A DNA stretch of 64,000 bases, taken from contig NZ_CP113088.1 of NCBI RefSeq assembly GCF_026625145.1, positions 1,529,501-1,593,500 on the forward strand, in the 5' to 3' direction. Shown here piece by piece: positions 45,392 through 55,489 of this stretch (its first letter is position 1; each line of letters opens with the position of its first letter). A model generated the notes under the pieces. That model had not been told where the DNA came from. It ran no database searches and was given only the letters and a program-made list of their open reading frames with translations. Both the position numbers and the translations under genes were made by a program. Origin of the DNA: Lacinutrix neustonica (GTDB lineage: Bacteria; Bacteroidota; Bacteroidia; Flavobacteriales; Flavobacteriaceae).

Positions 45392-46668
45392 ATGAAACCT
45401 TTTATTCCCAATAATGTGCATTACTATAAACGCCTCTCTTTCTTTTGCTTATTTTTTATTCTTTGTACCCTATTTGTATGCGCTCAAAACAGTAAAGAAT
45501 TTCGTGGAAAAGTGGTTGATTCTGAATCTAACAAAGAACTGGCTTTGGCTGACCTACTAGTTGTTGGCACCAACATCAGCACGATCACAAATGCTGATGG
45601 TGAGTTTTTATTAAAAGTCCCTAATGAACATGTATCAAAATCTGTATTAATTTCTTTTTTAGGATATAAAAGTCAAGAGATACCACTCTCTGAATTTGAA
45701 ACTAATAAAACAAAAATTAAATTGGTTATGGCAGCCACTGTTTTAGCACGTGTAGATATTAACACCCCTAAAGATGCTGAATCATTAGTTAGAAGGACAC
45801 TTGCATCAAAAGGAGAAAATTACATAAACCAAGAAGCAATCATGACAAGTTTCTATAGAGAAACCATTAAAAAACGTAATAAAAATGCGTCACTCTCTGA
45901 GGCGGTATTAAAAATTCATAAACAACCTTATACCTCGAACAAAAAAGATGCTATCTCCATTGTGAAAGCAAGAAAAAACACCATTTACTCACGCTTAGAC
46001 ACTGTTGCATTAAAACTTCAAGGTGGTCCATTTAGCACTTTATATACAGACATCATTAAATATCAAGAATACATTTTCACAGCAGAAAATTTAAGTAATT
46101 ATGAGTTTACCTTTAATCGTTCAACACAAATAAATAATCATCTTATTTATGTCGTTGCCTTTAAACAAAAAGAAGAAATAACAGAGCCATTATATTATGG
46201 TCAGCTATTTATTGATGCAGAAACCTATGCTTTAACGAGCGCAACCTATAATTTAAACGTTAGTGATCGAGAAGCCGCTAGTAAATTATTTGTTAGAAAG
46301 AAACCAAGAAAAGCAAGAGTCTATCCAACAGAAGCAGCGTATCGGATAAATTATAGAGTTAAAAATGGCAAATGGTATTTTGGCTATAGTAATATATTAT
46401 TGACCTTTAAAGTAAACTGGGAGAACAAATTATTCAACAGTCGTTATACACTTCAAAGTGAAATGGCCATTACCGACTGGAATCAAGACACAACTACTTT
46501 TACGAGCAGCCCTAAAGACCGTTTAAGGCCTAATAGTATACTCGTTGATAAAGCTTCGGTTTTTCTGACCCTAGATTTTGGGGTGAATATAATATTATTG
46601 AACCCGAAAAATCGATTGAGAATGCCATAGAAAAAATAAATAGACAGCTTGAAAAGGAAGATGGTTAA
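45392..46668 (+). CDS. Exported CarboxypepD_reg-like domain protein (one frameshift as read)
   Basis: The restored length is about 425 residues. A signal peptide (FCLFFILCTLFVCAQ) leads into a carboxypeptidase regulatory-like beta sandwich (FRGKVVDSESNKELALADLLVVGTNISTITNADGEF in parts), as in the N-termini of TonB-linked outer membrane proteins. The rest resembles the soluble beta-rich part of this family, with no barrel. A missing base at 46556-46559 (TCCGG read TCGG) gives a premature stop; correction gives ASGFSDPRFWGEYNIIEPEKS, ending at TAA 46668. It converges on gldC with an 8-bp gap. Confidence 0.72.
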
Positions 46669-46676
46669 TGCTTCTT

Positions 46677-47010
46677 TTATTTCTTTAACTCTAATTTTTC
46701 GGCAAAATAATCGCAAAAATCTTTCATCGTTGCAGTCATTTTTTCATCCTGCGTGGCACGATTAAAAGTAGCACTCATAGCCACTAAGGTTTGATGAAAA
46801 AACACCTTCATCTCATCAACAGGCATGTCTTTAGTCCACAAATCAATACGCAAAGATTCTTGGGCTTTATGATCCCAAACCGAAAGCATCATTGCTTTTG
46901 CTTCGGCTTTATCAATGCCGCCATCTTGCGCGGTCCATTGCAGCTTTTCTCGGAACACGGTTTTCGTCTAACTCAACATTTAAAGTAATTTGTGATGTAA
47001 TATTTGCCAT
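46677..47010 (-). CDS. gldC: Gliding motility protein GldC (one frameshift as read)
   Basis: The small soluble protein of about 110 residues starts ANITSQITLNVELDENRVPE. It contains the family-typical KLQWTAQDGGI and AKAMMLSVWDHKAQE stretches. A +1 at 46948-46953 (CCGAGA in the gene) separates the first 23 residues; correction restores VPEKLQW. Its ATG overlaps the gldB stop, so the two are translationally coupled, as in other flavobacteria. GldC is needed for normal gliding, but its biochemical role is unknown. Confidence 0.88.
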
Positions 47011-47974
47011 TATTTTCCGGGTTTATATTTTGCGTTATCAAATAGTTCTTTAGACTCTTTTGCCAACATTTGTTCGAATGAAACCTCATTATTTGCCATA
47101 TAAGATCTCACTATTTGCCATCCTAAAAATTTTCCAATTTCCCCAGGGGATTCATTATCTATTTCTTGTAAATAGAATTTGGAAAACGGTGCTGGATTAA
47201 TAAAACGATTGGGCAGTTTTGAATCTGTACTAAACAATAATTCTTTATCTACAAAGTAACGCCAAATCTCTTCTTCATTGGCCTTAGCCCATTCCAACTG
47301 TTCAGATGTATAACCGATTTTGTCAAAATCTGTTTTAAAAGGAATGACCTTATCTTTAAAATAAAGAATCTTACCTGCATAAATTAATTCGTCTAATAGC
47401 GTTTTTCGTGTTTGCTGAAGCGTATACCGCTCTCCATATTTAGTAGCCAAATCGACCACAAGTTGACCAGGTTCAAGATGAGATTTTATGTAATCTTGGA
47501 TCCCTTGATAAAAATGATGATCACTTCCTAAATAAGTGTCTAAGGACACTAATACAATAGTATCGGTTACCACGACTTTATTTCTATAATCTACATTGGA
47601 GGTTGTGGTTACCACTCTAGGGACATTAAACGCTGTAAAATAATATTTCAAATGTTTAAAAAGAGATGCTATTTCCTGCTTCTCGGTGTTTAAGTCTTGA
47701 AATTTATTTAGTGTTTCTGTTTGTAATTCTTGCTGTAATGTGTCTTTCATTTGTGCTAACCAAAAGGAATCTTTATACTTTTCTCGGAAACATAAACGGA
47801 TACGCTTGTTTTAAATCATGAAGCTTATCTCGGTGTCGTTTTGGCAAAAGCCCTTTCAAAACGCTCTATTTTAAAAGGCACCTCTATTTGGGCAATCTCT
47901 GCTTCCACTGTGCTATCATTTTTACAAGAAGTCAATGCTAAAAACAAAAATATCAAAAAAATATATTTATACAT
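47010..47974 (-). CDS. gldB: Gliding motility lipoprotein GldB (two frameshifts as read)
   Basis: The lipobox LALTSC lies near residue 17 after a hydrophobic stretch (YIFLIFLFLAL). The restored length is about 320 residues, normal for GldB. FKIERFERAF and the C-terminal GEIGKFLGWQIVRSYM are typical. Two +1 changes at 47828-47833 and 47782-47787 (both CCGAGA in the gene) break the frame; correction gives TTPDKLHDLKQAYPFMFPEKYKDSF. ATG 47974 is preferred because it gives a compact lipoprotein signal; ATG 47995 is possible. It is divergent from nadE. Confidence 0.87.
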
Positions 47975-48066
47975 ATTAGTTAGTGGTCTATTCATTTTTA
48001 TACTTAAAGCGTTTGCTCTATTTTTGTTTTGCAAAGGTACTATTCTTTGTTTAAAATTCTTATAAA

Positions 48067-48854
48067 ATGCAAACAGAAAAGGTTGTCAATCATATTGTAA
48101 ATTGGTTAAAAGCGTATGCCATTAACGCCAATGTTAATGGTTTTGTTATTGGTATTTACGGTGGAATAGATTCTGCCGTCACCTCCACTTTGTGTGCCCA
48201 AACGGGTTTGAAAGTGTTGTGTATTGAAATGCCAATTCATCAAGCAGAAAGCCACGTTTCACGTGCCCAAGAGCACATAGCACAACTCAAATCAAAATTC
48301 AACAATGTAAGTGATACTCGAACAGATTTAACCCCTGTCTTTGAGGAATTTAAAACCGAAGTTTCTCTTACAGGCAAAAAAGAAATTGTTGATATGGCCT
48401 TGGCCAATACGCGTGCGCGTTTACGCATGACAACTTTGTACTATCACGCGGGCTTATTAGGTTTATTGGTCGCGGGTACTGGCAACAAAGTCGAAGACTT
48501 TGGAGTTGGATTTTACACAAAGTATGGTGATGGCGGTGTAGATTTGAGTCCCATAGCAGATTTACTAAAAAGTGAAGTTTACAAAATTGGTACGTTTCTA
48601 GACGTTTCTGCTTCGATAATGAAAGCAGCACCAAGCGATGGCTTATTTGGTGATGCTCGTAGTGACGAGGACCAAATAGGAGCTTCTTACCCGAATTAGA
48701 ATGGGCCATGCAAATGGATGAGGCTGGAAAAACAGAAAACGATTTCACTGGTCGCGAGAAAAACGTATTTAAAATATATAAGCGATATAATACTTCGAAC
48801 AAACACAAAATGCAAGCCATTCCTATTTGCGAAATTCCTAAAGAATACAAATAA
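48067..48854 (+). CDS. nadE: NAD synthetase, ammonia-dependent (one frameshift as read)
   Basis: NadE makes NAD from deamido-NAD. The restored length is about 262 residues, the short ammonia-dependent form. Visible are ATP-loop residues GGIDSAVTS, the NTRARLRMTTLYY stretch, and GTGNKVEDFGVGFYTKYGDGGVDLSP. The residue before GGIDS is Tyr where the family has Ser (SGGxDS). A missing base at 48691-48694 (CCGGA read CCGA) ends the frame early; correction gives ASYPELEWAMQMDEAG through to IPKEYK. It is divergent from gldB across about 90 bp. Confidence 0.9.
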
Positions 48855-48857
48855 ATA

Positions 48858-48888
48858 TTGATAATTTTACACAAAAACACTATCTTTA
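48858..48888 (+). promoter_or_regulatory. Putative promoter of the response regulator gene
   Basis: TTG at 48858-48860, 20 bp, then TATCTTTA at 48881-48888, the same arrangement as before the DUF2911 gene. It starts just after the nadE stop and lies 64 bp before the ATG. Confidence 0.45.
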
Positions 48889-48952
48889 TATAGCTCCTTA
48901 ATACATCTATTATCATTTTTGTTTAAGTTGAACAAAAGCAAAACATTTAATT

Positions 48953-49582
48953 ATGATAAAACTATTGGTGGTTGATCAGCATCCTATTATTAGTAAAGGT
49001 TTAGAGCTAATATTTAACACGACTCAAGAAATAAATTTTATTGGTAGTGTTTCTGATGGTGAAACACTGTTTAGTTTCATTTCTGAAAATCGTGTCGATC
49101 TCATTTTAATAGAAATTGATTTGCCTAAACTTAATGGCATTACTGCTGTGCGACGTTTAAAACAAGAATACCCGAATATTAAAGTTATTATTTTTAGCGC
49201 GCAGCCCGAAGACGTCTATGCCGTAAGTGCTATCAAAGCGGGGGCTGATGGCTATGTACAGAAGACTACAGACATTATAACGCTGAAAAACGCTATTACT
49301 TCTGTCTATAATGACGACAAAGTTTATTTAAGCGACACGTTAAATAAGCGCTTAAGTATAAATTCTAAGGGCATAAAAAATGGCTCTTATTATAAAAAAC
49401 TCTCGACCCGAGAAGTGGAAGTACTAAAACTTCTAGCTTCAGGAAGAAGAAACAAGGAAATTGCTGAAGAATTAAATATCAACGAAAAAACAGTGAGCAC
49501 TTATAGAGCGCGTTTAATGAAAAAACTCAATGTCACCAATTTAGTAGATTTAGTAAATCAAGCCAATTCTTTACACCTATAA
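48953..49582 (+). CDS. LuxR-family response regulator with Glu at the phospho-acceptor position
   Basis: The 209-residue protein has a receiver plus a LuxR helix-turn-helix (LSTREVEVLKLLASGRRNKEIAEEL, then NEKTVSTYRARL). The receiver is atypical. The acidic pair near the N-terminus is D8-Q9 instead of D/E-D, and the position of the phospho-acceptor Asp is Glu54 (LILIEIDLP). The switch Ser (IIFSAQ) and Lys (VQKTT) are kept. It has no partner kinase beside it. It may be constitutively active or controlled without phosphorylation. The frame is intact; the CCGAGA at 49408 is natural here. Confidence 0.85.
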   Translation: MIKLLVVDQHPIISKGLELIFNTTQEINFIGSVSDGETLFSFISENRVDLILIEIDLPKLNGITAVRRLKQEYPNIKVIIFSAQPEDVYAVSAIKAGADGYVQKTTDIITLKNAITSVYNDDKVYLSDTLNKRLSINSKGIKNGSYYKKLSTREVEVLKLLASGRRNKEIAEELNINEKTVSTYRARLMKKLNVTNLVDLVNQANSLHL

Positions 49583-49614
49583 GACGCGATTAAGTTTACG
49601 AGACAGCAACCGTT

Positions 49615-51532
49615 TTAGGCCGAATACTCTTTAACCTCCTCTAATATCGATTTATTAACTTCGTTTTTAATCGCCATGGTTTGTTGTTGAAAGCCAATCA
49701 CTTTCTTATCTATTAAATGGCAACGTAAACTTAAAATAGTATCACTTACAAGCTGTGCTATGGTTTCATCCTTGGGTTTAGGATAAATATCTTTACGATT
49801 CCAATCTGAAAGTTCATAGCGCTCATCTTCCATTAAAATGGTAGTGATTTGATTTCCTACTTCTGCATCTACATTTTTTATAAACTCCTCTGAAGAAAAT
49901 TCGGATTCTGATTTAAGGTTTCAATAATTTTATAATATAGATTTTTAAATTGCTCGTTCGAAAACTCCATTTCATCATCTTGTAGGTCTAAAAACACTTT
50001 TTCAAACACCTTAGTTTGATGAATAACGGGTTCTAAAACCAAATCACCGGTCTCATTTTCTTTTAAAACCAAATCTTCAAATTCCTCTGTTCTATTACCA
50101 TAAAGCAAAAGGATTTCTATAATTTTACGTTCTAAAACATACTGTACATCGACCTTTTTTACAGGCTCTTGATTTTTAATTACATCAAATGCTTTTGGCT
50201 GATTTTGCGACGTTTTTGGTGTACCCTGAGCTTCTTTATTATTAATTTGTGCCGAGTACTAAAAAGCACCTCTTCACGAATATCCATAATGCGTGCACAT
50301 TCCTGGATGTAAATTTCCTTTTTTATTCGGTCCGGTATTTTAGAAATACTGTTAATAATATCTCTTATCGTTTCGGCCTTTTTAATTGGATCATTTTTAG
50401 ATTCCTCGTATAAAACCGACGCTTTAAATTGAATGAAATCCTTAGCATTCTCGTTTAAATAATGCGTCAGTTCTTCTAAGATATTTGTTTTAGCAAAACT
50501 ATCAGGGTCCTCTCCTTCGGAAAGGTACACACTTTAACGTTCATGCCTTGCTCAAGAATTAAGTCAATGCCACGAAGAGAGGCGCGCATTCCAGCAGCAT
50601 CCCCATCAAAAAGTACCGTGATGTTTTTAGTAAGTCGGTTAATCAATCGAATTTGATCACTGGTCAACGCGGTTCCAGGAGGAGGACACCACGTTATGTA
50701 TTCCAGTTTGATGAAACTGTATCACATCTGTATAACCTTCAACCAGGTAGCAATTATCTTCTTTTGCTATGCTTTGTTTTGCATGATAAATACCATAAAG
50801 TACTTTACTTTTATGATAGAGGTCACTCTCCGGAGAATTGAGGTATTTAGCGGCTTTTTTATCGTTGGTTAAAATACGACCACCAAAGCCTAACACGCGA
50901 CCACTCATGCTTTGTATGGGAAACATTACACGCCCTTTGAAACGGTCAAATTGCTTGTTCTCCTTTACAATAGTTAAGCCCGTACTTTCTAAAAATTCTA
51001 ATTTGTAGCCTTTTTTTATCGCTTCATCCGTAAACGCACTCCATTGGTCTAACGAATATCCTAAATCAAATTTCTTTATGGTCTCTTCTGTAAACCCACG
51101 TTCTTTGAAATAGCTTAAGCCAATCGCTTTACCTGGATCTGTTTTATGTAAAATATTTTGAAAATATTGGCTAGCGAATTCGCTTACTAAATACAAACTT
51201 TCCCGCTTATCTTGTGCTTCTTTTTGTTCGTTAGATTGCTCGGTTTCCTCAATTTCAATATTGTACTTTTTAGCAAGATACTTTATGGCTTCAGGATAAG
51301 TAAAATGCTCGTGCTCCATTAAAAATGCAACCACGTTACCTCCCTTTCCTGTACTAAAATCTTTCCATATTTGTTTCACAGGCGACACCATAAAACTTGG
51401 CGTACGCTCTTCACTAAAGGGGCTCAAACCCTTAAAACTACTTCCTGATTTTTTTAGCTGAACAAAATCACCAATAACCTCCTCTAGTCGAGCCGTTTCA
51501 TATACTTGGTCTATGGATGTTTTTGATATCAA
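49615..51532 (-). CDS. dnaG: DNA primase (four frameshifts as read)
   Basis: DnaG makes RNA primers for replication. The restored length is about 640 residues. The N-terminal domain reads GLSPFSEERTPSF and WKDFSTGKGGNVVAFL, where classical primases have the zinc CHC2 ligands; here these are not Cys or His. The TOPRIM core follows: YLVEGYTDVIQ, VLFDGDAAG and PEGEDPDSF. The C-terminal half contacts the helicase. Breaks: 50680 (+1, CCTGG), 50517-50520 (-1), 50252-50255 (-1) and 49911-49914 (-1). The length agrees modulo 3. No gene this essential could survive four real breaks. Confidence 0.92.
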
Positions 51533-51577
51533 AACATTGCGATTTTTTACTGTTGAGAAATAACGATATGACTAAAT

Positions 51578-52492
51578 CTACTCCCGAATTAAAGGCAGCG
51601 TGCTACAGCGCAGTAAACCTTCTTGTTTTGCTATTTCTGCATAAGGAACTTCCTCTACGGTAAAGCCTTCTTTACGTAACCAAGTGTTTAATCTTACAAA
51701 GTTTTTTTCGGAAACAATCACCTCCTCAGAAATGGAAAACACATTGCTGTTCATATGATACATTTCTTCTTTGGAAATAATAAAACAGTTGTCTTTTCCG
51801 AAGTAGTTTAAGAGCCATTCATATTCTTCTTCCTGGATAAACCCTTCCTTATGTAATATCGCTTTATTCGACCCTATAGGCTGAAAACAACAATCTAAGT
51901 GTAAGGCATTGTCTTGAGCGATGGTTTGAGACTTACGCAAATTAAATGATTTCACTTTTTTATGAGGGAATGCTTTTTCAATAAATGCCACACCCTGCAT
52001 GTTGGTGCGCGCTACAATATAATCTGGATAATCGGCTTCACGGTAAGTCCCGATAAAGATATAATCATTCCAAAGAATAACATCTCCACCCTCAATATGA
52101 ACCTCTTCCGGCGGGCGAATTACTTTTTCCGGATCTATCTGGTCTATTATATATTGAATCGCATCGAGCTCATTCTCTCGATCTGGGAGAATATTTGCTT
52201 TAACGAACACATCATCAATAACAAAACCAATATCTCTTGTGAAAATCTGATTACAATGTTCAATGATTTCGGGTCTATAGACTTTGACATGATACTTATC
52301 AAACACGCTAGCCACCGCTTCCATTTCTGCTACCATATCTTTTTCTAAAGGATAGGTACCTGCTTTTATATGCTCTAATGACTTAGGGTCATACGCTTCA
52401 GTTTCTTTTGGAGTAGGCCCATTACTTTTAGCGGTTCCTAGTATAACAGCTTTTAATCGTGAGGTCTCGTTTTTTACGTTTAGTTTTAGCAT
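51578..52492 (-). CDS. Amidinotransferase / dimethylarginine dimethylaminohydrolase-like protein
   Basis: The 304-residue protein has the five-bladed guanidine-modifying fold. Seen: IFTRDIGFVIDD, EGGDVILW with the Glu-Gly-Gly-Asp motif, ALHLDCCFQPIG with the catalytic His, and the nucleophile Cys near the end in LLRCSTLPLIRE. The family includes DDAH, arginine deiminase and amidinotransferases; the substrate (an arginine derivative) is not fixed. The frame is intact. It lies between gltA and dnaG on the same strand. Confidence 0.8.
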   Translation of the reverse strand: MLKLNVKNETSRLKAVILGTAKSNGPTPKETEAYDPKSLEHIKAGTYPLEKDMVAEMEAVASVFDKYHVKVYRPEIIEHCNQIFTRDIGFVIDDVFVKANILPDRENELDAIQYIIDQIDPEKVIRPPEEVHIEGGDVILWNDYIFIGTYREADYPDYIVARTNMQGVAFIEKAFPHKKVKSFNLRKSQTIAQDNALHLDCCFQPIGSNKAILHKEGFIQEEEYEWLLNYFGKDNCFIISKEEMYHMNSNVFSISEEVIVSEKNFVRLNTWLRKEGFTVEEVPYAEIAKQEGLLRCSTLPLIRE

Positions 52493-52506
52493 GGTGTAAA
52501 TATAAA

Positions 52507-52536
52507 AAAAGCTTCATAAGAAATTATGAAGCTTTT
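52507..52536 (-). terminator. Rho-independent terminator of gltA
   Basis: A perfect 13-bp stem (AAAAGCTTCATAA / TTATGAAGCTTTT, loop GAAA) lies just after the gltA stop on the minus strand and continues into more T residues. Confidence 0.82.
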
Positions 52537-52554
52537 CAATTTTATATAAAAATA

Positions 52555-53841
52555 TTAGCGTTTACTAATTTCTTTAAATGGTCTGTGGGTTTCCCCAATA
52601 TAGATTTGTCTTGGTCTTCCAATGGGTTCTTTTCGCAAACGCATTTCTCTCCATTGTGCGATCCAACCTGGCAAACGTCCTAAGGCAAACATTACTGTGA
52701 ACATTTCTACAGGAATCCCCATAGATCTATATATAATACCTGAATAGAAATCTACGTTTGGATAGAGCTTACGTTTCACAAAATAATCGTCACTTAAAGC
52801 TTCTGCTGCTAAACCTTTGGCGATATCCAAAACAGGATCTTCTACACCTAAGTCTGCTAAAACTTCATCTGCTGCTTTTTTAATAATTTTTGCGCGTGGA
52901 TCAAAGTTTTTATAGACTCTGTGTCCAAAGCCCATTAAACGGAATGGATCTTCTTTATCTTTGGCTTTTGCCATAAATTTTTTGGTGTCCCCACCGTCTT
53001 CTTTTATAGCTTCTAACATTTCTAACACCGCTTGGTTTGCACCACCGTGTAAAGGCCCCCATAGAGCTGAAATACCCGCTGAAAGAGAGGCAAATAAACC
53101 GGCATGAGACGATCCAACAATTCTCACCGTAGAGGTAGAACAGTTTTGTTCATGATCGGCATGTAAGATTAATAATTTATCTAAAGCATTAACTAGAATA
53201 GGATTTTGAGTGTACTCTTCATTTGGTTTTTTGAACATCATTTTAAGAACGTTCTCAACATATCCTAAAGAATTATCGCCATAATCTAATGGCAATCCTT
53301 TTTGTTTACGCATCGTCCAGGCCACAAGTACTGGAAATTTACCCATGATTTTCACCACTGTCTTATACATAGCTTCTTCTGAATCTACATTTACTGATGA
53401 TGGGTTAAAAGCGGTTAATGCACTCGTTAAAGAAGACAAAACGCCCATTGGGTGTGCCGATTTTGGAAAGGCATCCAAAATTTTCTTTATATCGTCATCT
53501 ACAACAGATTGTTCTTTAATATCATGTGCAAACTTACTAAGCTGTTCTTGATTAGGTAATTCTCCAAAAATTAAAAGAAAGGCAACTTCAAGAAAAGACG
53601 CTTTATCTGCTAATTCTTCAATAGAATACCCTCTGTATCTTAAAATACCTTCTTCTCCATTTAAAAATGTTATAGCACTTTCGCATGACCCTGTATTTTT
53701 ATACCCTGGATCTAAAGTAGTAACACCTCCTGTTACTGCTCTTAAAGAGCTAATATCCATTCCTACTTCATTTTCTGTTCCTACTACTAATGGAAACTCG
53801 TGCTTTTTACCATTAACTTCAAGTGTAGCTTTATCTGACAT
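52555..53841 (-). CDS. gltA: Citrate synthase (type II)
   Basis: The 428-residue enzyme condenses acetyl-CoA and oxaloacetate. The active-site segments HADHEQNCSTSTVR, GPLHGGANQAVLEML and MGFGHRVYKNFDPRA are visible, with the Asp in the DFYSG region. The N-terminal beta domain (residues 1-50) marks the hexameric type II form. It lies downstream of eno, with terminators on both sides, so it is probably its own unit. The frame is intact. Confidence 0.94.
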   Translation of the reverse strand: MSDKATLEVNGKKHEFPLVVGTENEVGMDISSLRAVTGGVTTLDPGYKNTGSCESAITFLNGEEGILRYRGYSIEELADKASFLEVAFLLIFGELPNQEQLSKFAHDIKEQSVVDDDIKKILDAFPKSAHPMGVLSSLTSALTAFNPSSVNVDSEEAMYKTVVKIMGKFPVLVAWTMRKQKGLPLDYGDNSLGYVENVLKMMFKKPNEEYTQNPILVNALDKLLILHADHEQNCSTSTVRIVGSSHAGLFASLSAGISALWGPLHGGANQAVLEMLEAIKEDGGDTKKFMAKAKDKEDPFRLMGFGHRVYKNFDPRAKIIKKAADEVLADLGVEDPVLDIAKGLAAEALSDDYFVKRKLYPNVDFYSGIIYRSMGIPVEMFTVMFALGRLPGWIAQWREMRLRKEPIGRPRQIYIGETHRPFKEISKR

Positions 53842-54003
53842 ATATAATTGAATTTTTTTATTGTTTTCGGGAGGGTAAATTTACGAAAACTATAGCGATA
53901 TATAAAGACCTTTTACAAAGGTTTTAACATTTGAGCTATAACAGAAATTGATAGTAAAAATTCTTAATGAAAATAATATGAGACATATTTTAATAACGCA
54001 AAA

Positions 54004-54033
54004 AAAACTCACTAGGGTTGCCTAGTGAGTTTT
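54004..54033 (-). terminator. Rho-independent terminator of eno
   Basis: A perfect 13-bp stem (AAAACTCACTAGG / CCTAGTGAGTTTT, loop GTTG) is flanked by A and T runs, 25 bp after the eno stop. Confidence 0.85.
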
Positions 54034-54058
54034 TATTAAAATTATATGGCCTTCAGCC

Positions 54059-55351
54059 TCATTGTTTGACTTTAAATGCCTTTCCCTTAGGATAGTAAGC
54101 CACAGCCCCTAATTCCTCTTCTATACGTAACAATTGATTGTATTTTGCCATACGATCACTACGTGAAGCAGAACCGGTTTTTATTTGTCCACAGTTTAAT
54201 GCCACGGCTAAATCGGCAATCGTATAATCTTCAGTCTCGCCAGATCGGTGCGACATTACAGAGGTATACCCCGCATTATGTGCCATGTTTACAGCTGCAA
54301 TGGTTTCTGTTAATGTCCCTATTTGGTTTACTTTAATTAAAATAGAGTTAGCAATGTCATTTTTGATACCTTTAGACAAACGCTCTACGTTAGTCACAAA
54401 TAAATCGTCACCAACCAACTGTACTTTATCTCCAATTTGTTCTGTTAAATATTTCCACCCCTCCCAATCGTTTTCATCCATACCATCTTCAATAGAAATA
54501 ATGGGATAATTACGAGATAATTCTGCCAAATAATCGGCTTGTTCTTTACTTGTTCTTAACTTTCCTGTATCACCTTCAAACTTGGTGTAATCATATTTAC
54601 CATTAACATAAAATTCTGCTGCTGCACAATCTAAGGCAATCATGACATCGTCTCCCAATGTATAACCTGCATTCTTTACTGCAACTGCAATAGTATCTAA
54701 AGCATCTTCTGTACCGTCCAACGTTGGTGCAAAACCACCTTCATCACCTACCGCTGTGCTTAACCCGCGATCATGCAACACCTTCTTTAAATTATGAAAA
54801 ATCTCTGTTCCCATTTGTAAGGCATGAGAAAAATTATTGGCCTTTACCGGCATCACCATAAATTCTTGAAAAGCAATTGGTGCATCACTGTGAGAACCGC
54901 CGTTTATAATATTCATCATAGGTACTGGTAAGGTATTTGCACTAACCCCTCCAACATATCTATATAATGGCATTCCTAGTTCTGCCGCTGCCGCTTTAGC
55001 TACCGCTAATGACACGCCCAATATGGCATTCGCGCCTAACTTAGATTTGTTTGGTGTACCATCAATTTCACACATGAGTGTATCGATATAGTTTTGTTCG
55101 AAGACATTCACCCCTAAAAGTTCTTCCGCTAGAATAGAATTAACATTATCTACGGCCTTAGTCACGCCTTTACCCATAAATGTATCACCCCCATCACGTA
55201 ACTCTACTGCTTCATGCTCTCCAGTTGACGCCCCCGATGGCACCGCTGCTCTTCCCATGTATCCATTTTCTGTTTCTACATCTACTTCTACCGTTGGATT
55301 TCCTCTCGAATCGAAAATTTGTCTTGCGTGTACGTTGATTATAATACTCAT
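54059..55351 (-). CDS. eno: Enolase
   Basis: The 430-residue glycolytic enzyme forms phosphoenolpyruvate. [26 protein letters not shown], the metal ligands in ALDCAAAEF and [20 protein letters not shown], and [19 protein letters not shown] at the end are all typical. The order carA-eno-gltA after rplQ is the one usual in flavobacteria. It is intact despite its length. Confidence 0.96.
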   Translation of the reverse strand: MSIIINVHARQIFDSRGNPTVEVDVETENGYMGRAAVPSGASTGEHEAVELRDGGDTFMGKGVTKAVDNVNSILAEELLGVNVFEQNYIDTLMCEIDGTPNKSKLGANAILGVSLAVAKAAAAELGMPLYRYVGGVSANTLPVPMMNIINGGSHSDAPIAFQEFMVMPVKANNFSHALQMGTEIFHNLKKVLHDRGLSTAVGDEGGFAPTLDGTEDALDTIAVAVKNAGYTLGDDVMIALDCAAAEFYVNGKYDYTKFEGDTGKLRTSKEQADYLAELSRNYPIISIEDGMDENDWEGWKYLTEQIGDKVQLVGDDLFVTNVERLSKGIKNDIANSILIKVNQIGTLTETIAAVNMAHNAGYTSVMSHRSGETEDYTIADLAVALNCGQIKTGSASRSDRMAKYNQLLRIEEELGAVAYYPKGKAFKVKQ

Positions 55352-55451
55352 AAGTTGTTTTTTAATTTTAATACTATCAAATTTACTGCTAAATTTTGGG
55401 TTGTAAATTGATTTTAAATATAATATTTGCGATAACGTTTTAGTAAAACAG

Positions 55452-55485
55452 AAAAGGCAACAAACCGATTGGTTTACTGCCTTTT
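55452..55485 (-). terminator. Rho-independent terminator of carA
   Basis: Stem AAAAGGCA / TGCCTTTT with a second inner pairing AAACC / GGTTT. It begins 5 bp after the carA stop. Confidence 0.7.
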
Positions 55486-55489
55486 GTTA

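Noticed and set aside
49615-51532. Real pseudogenes (dnaG, guaA, rplF, rplO, yidC)
   Set aside because: These genes are essential and single-copy here; all frames are otherwise well conserved and restored by the same one-base correction.
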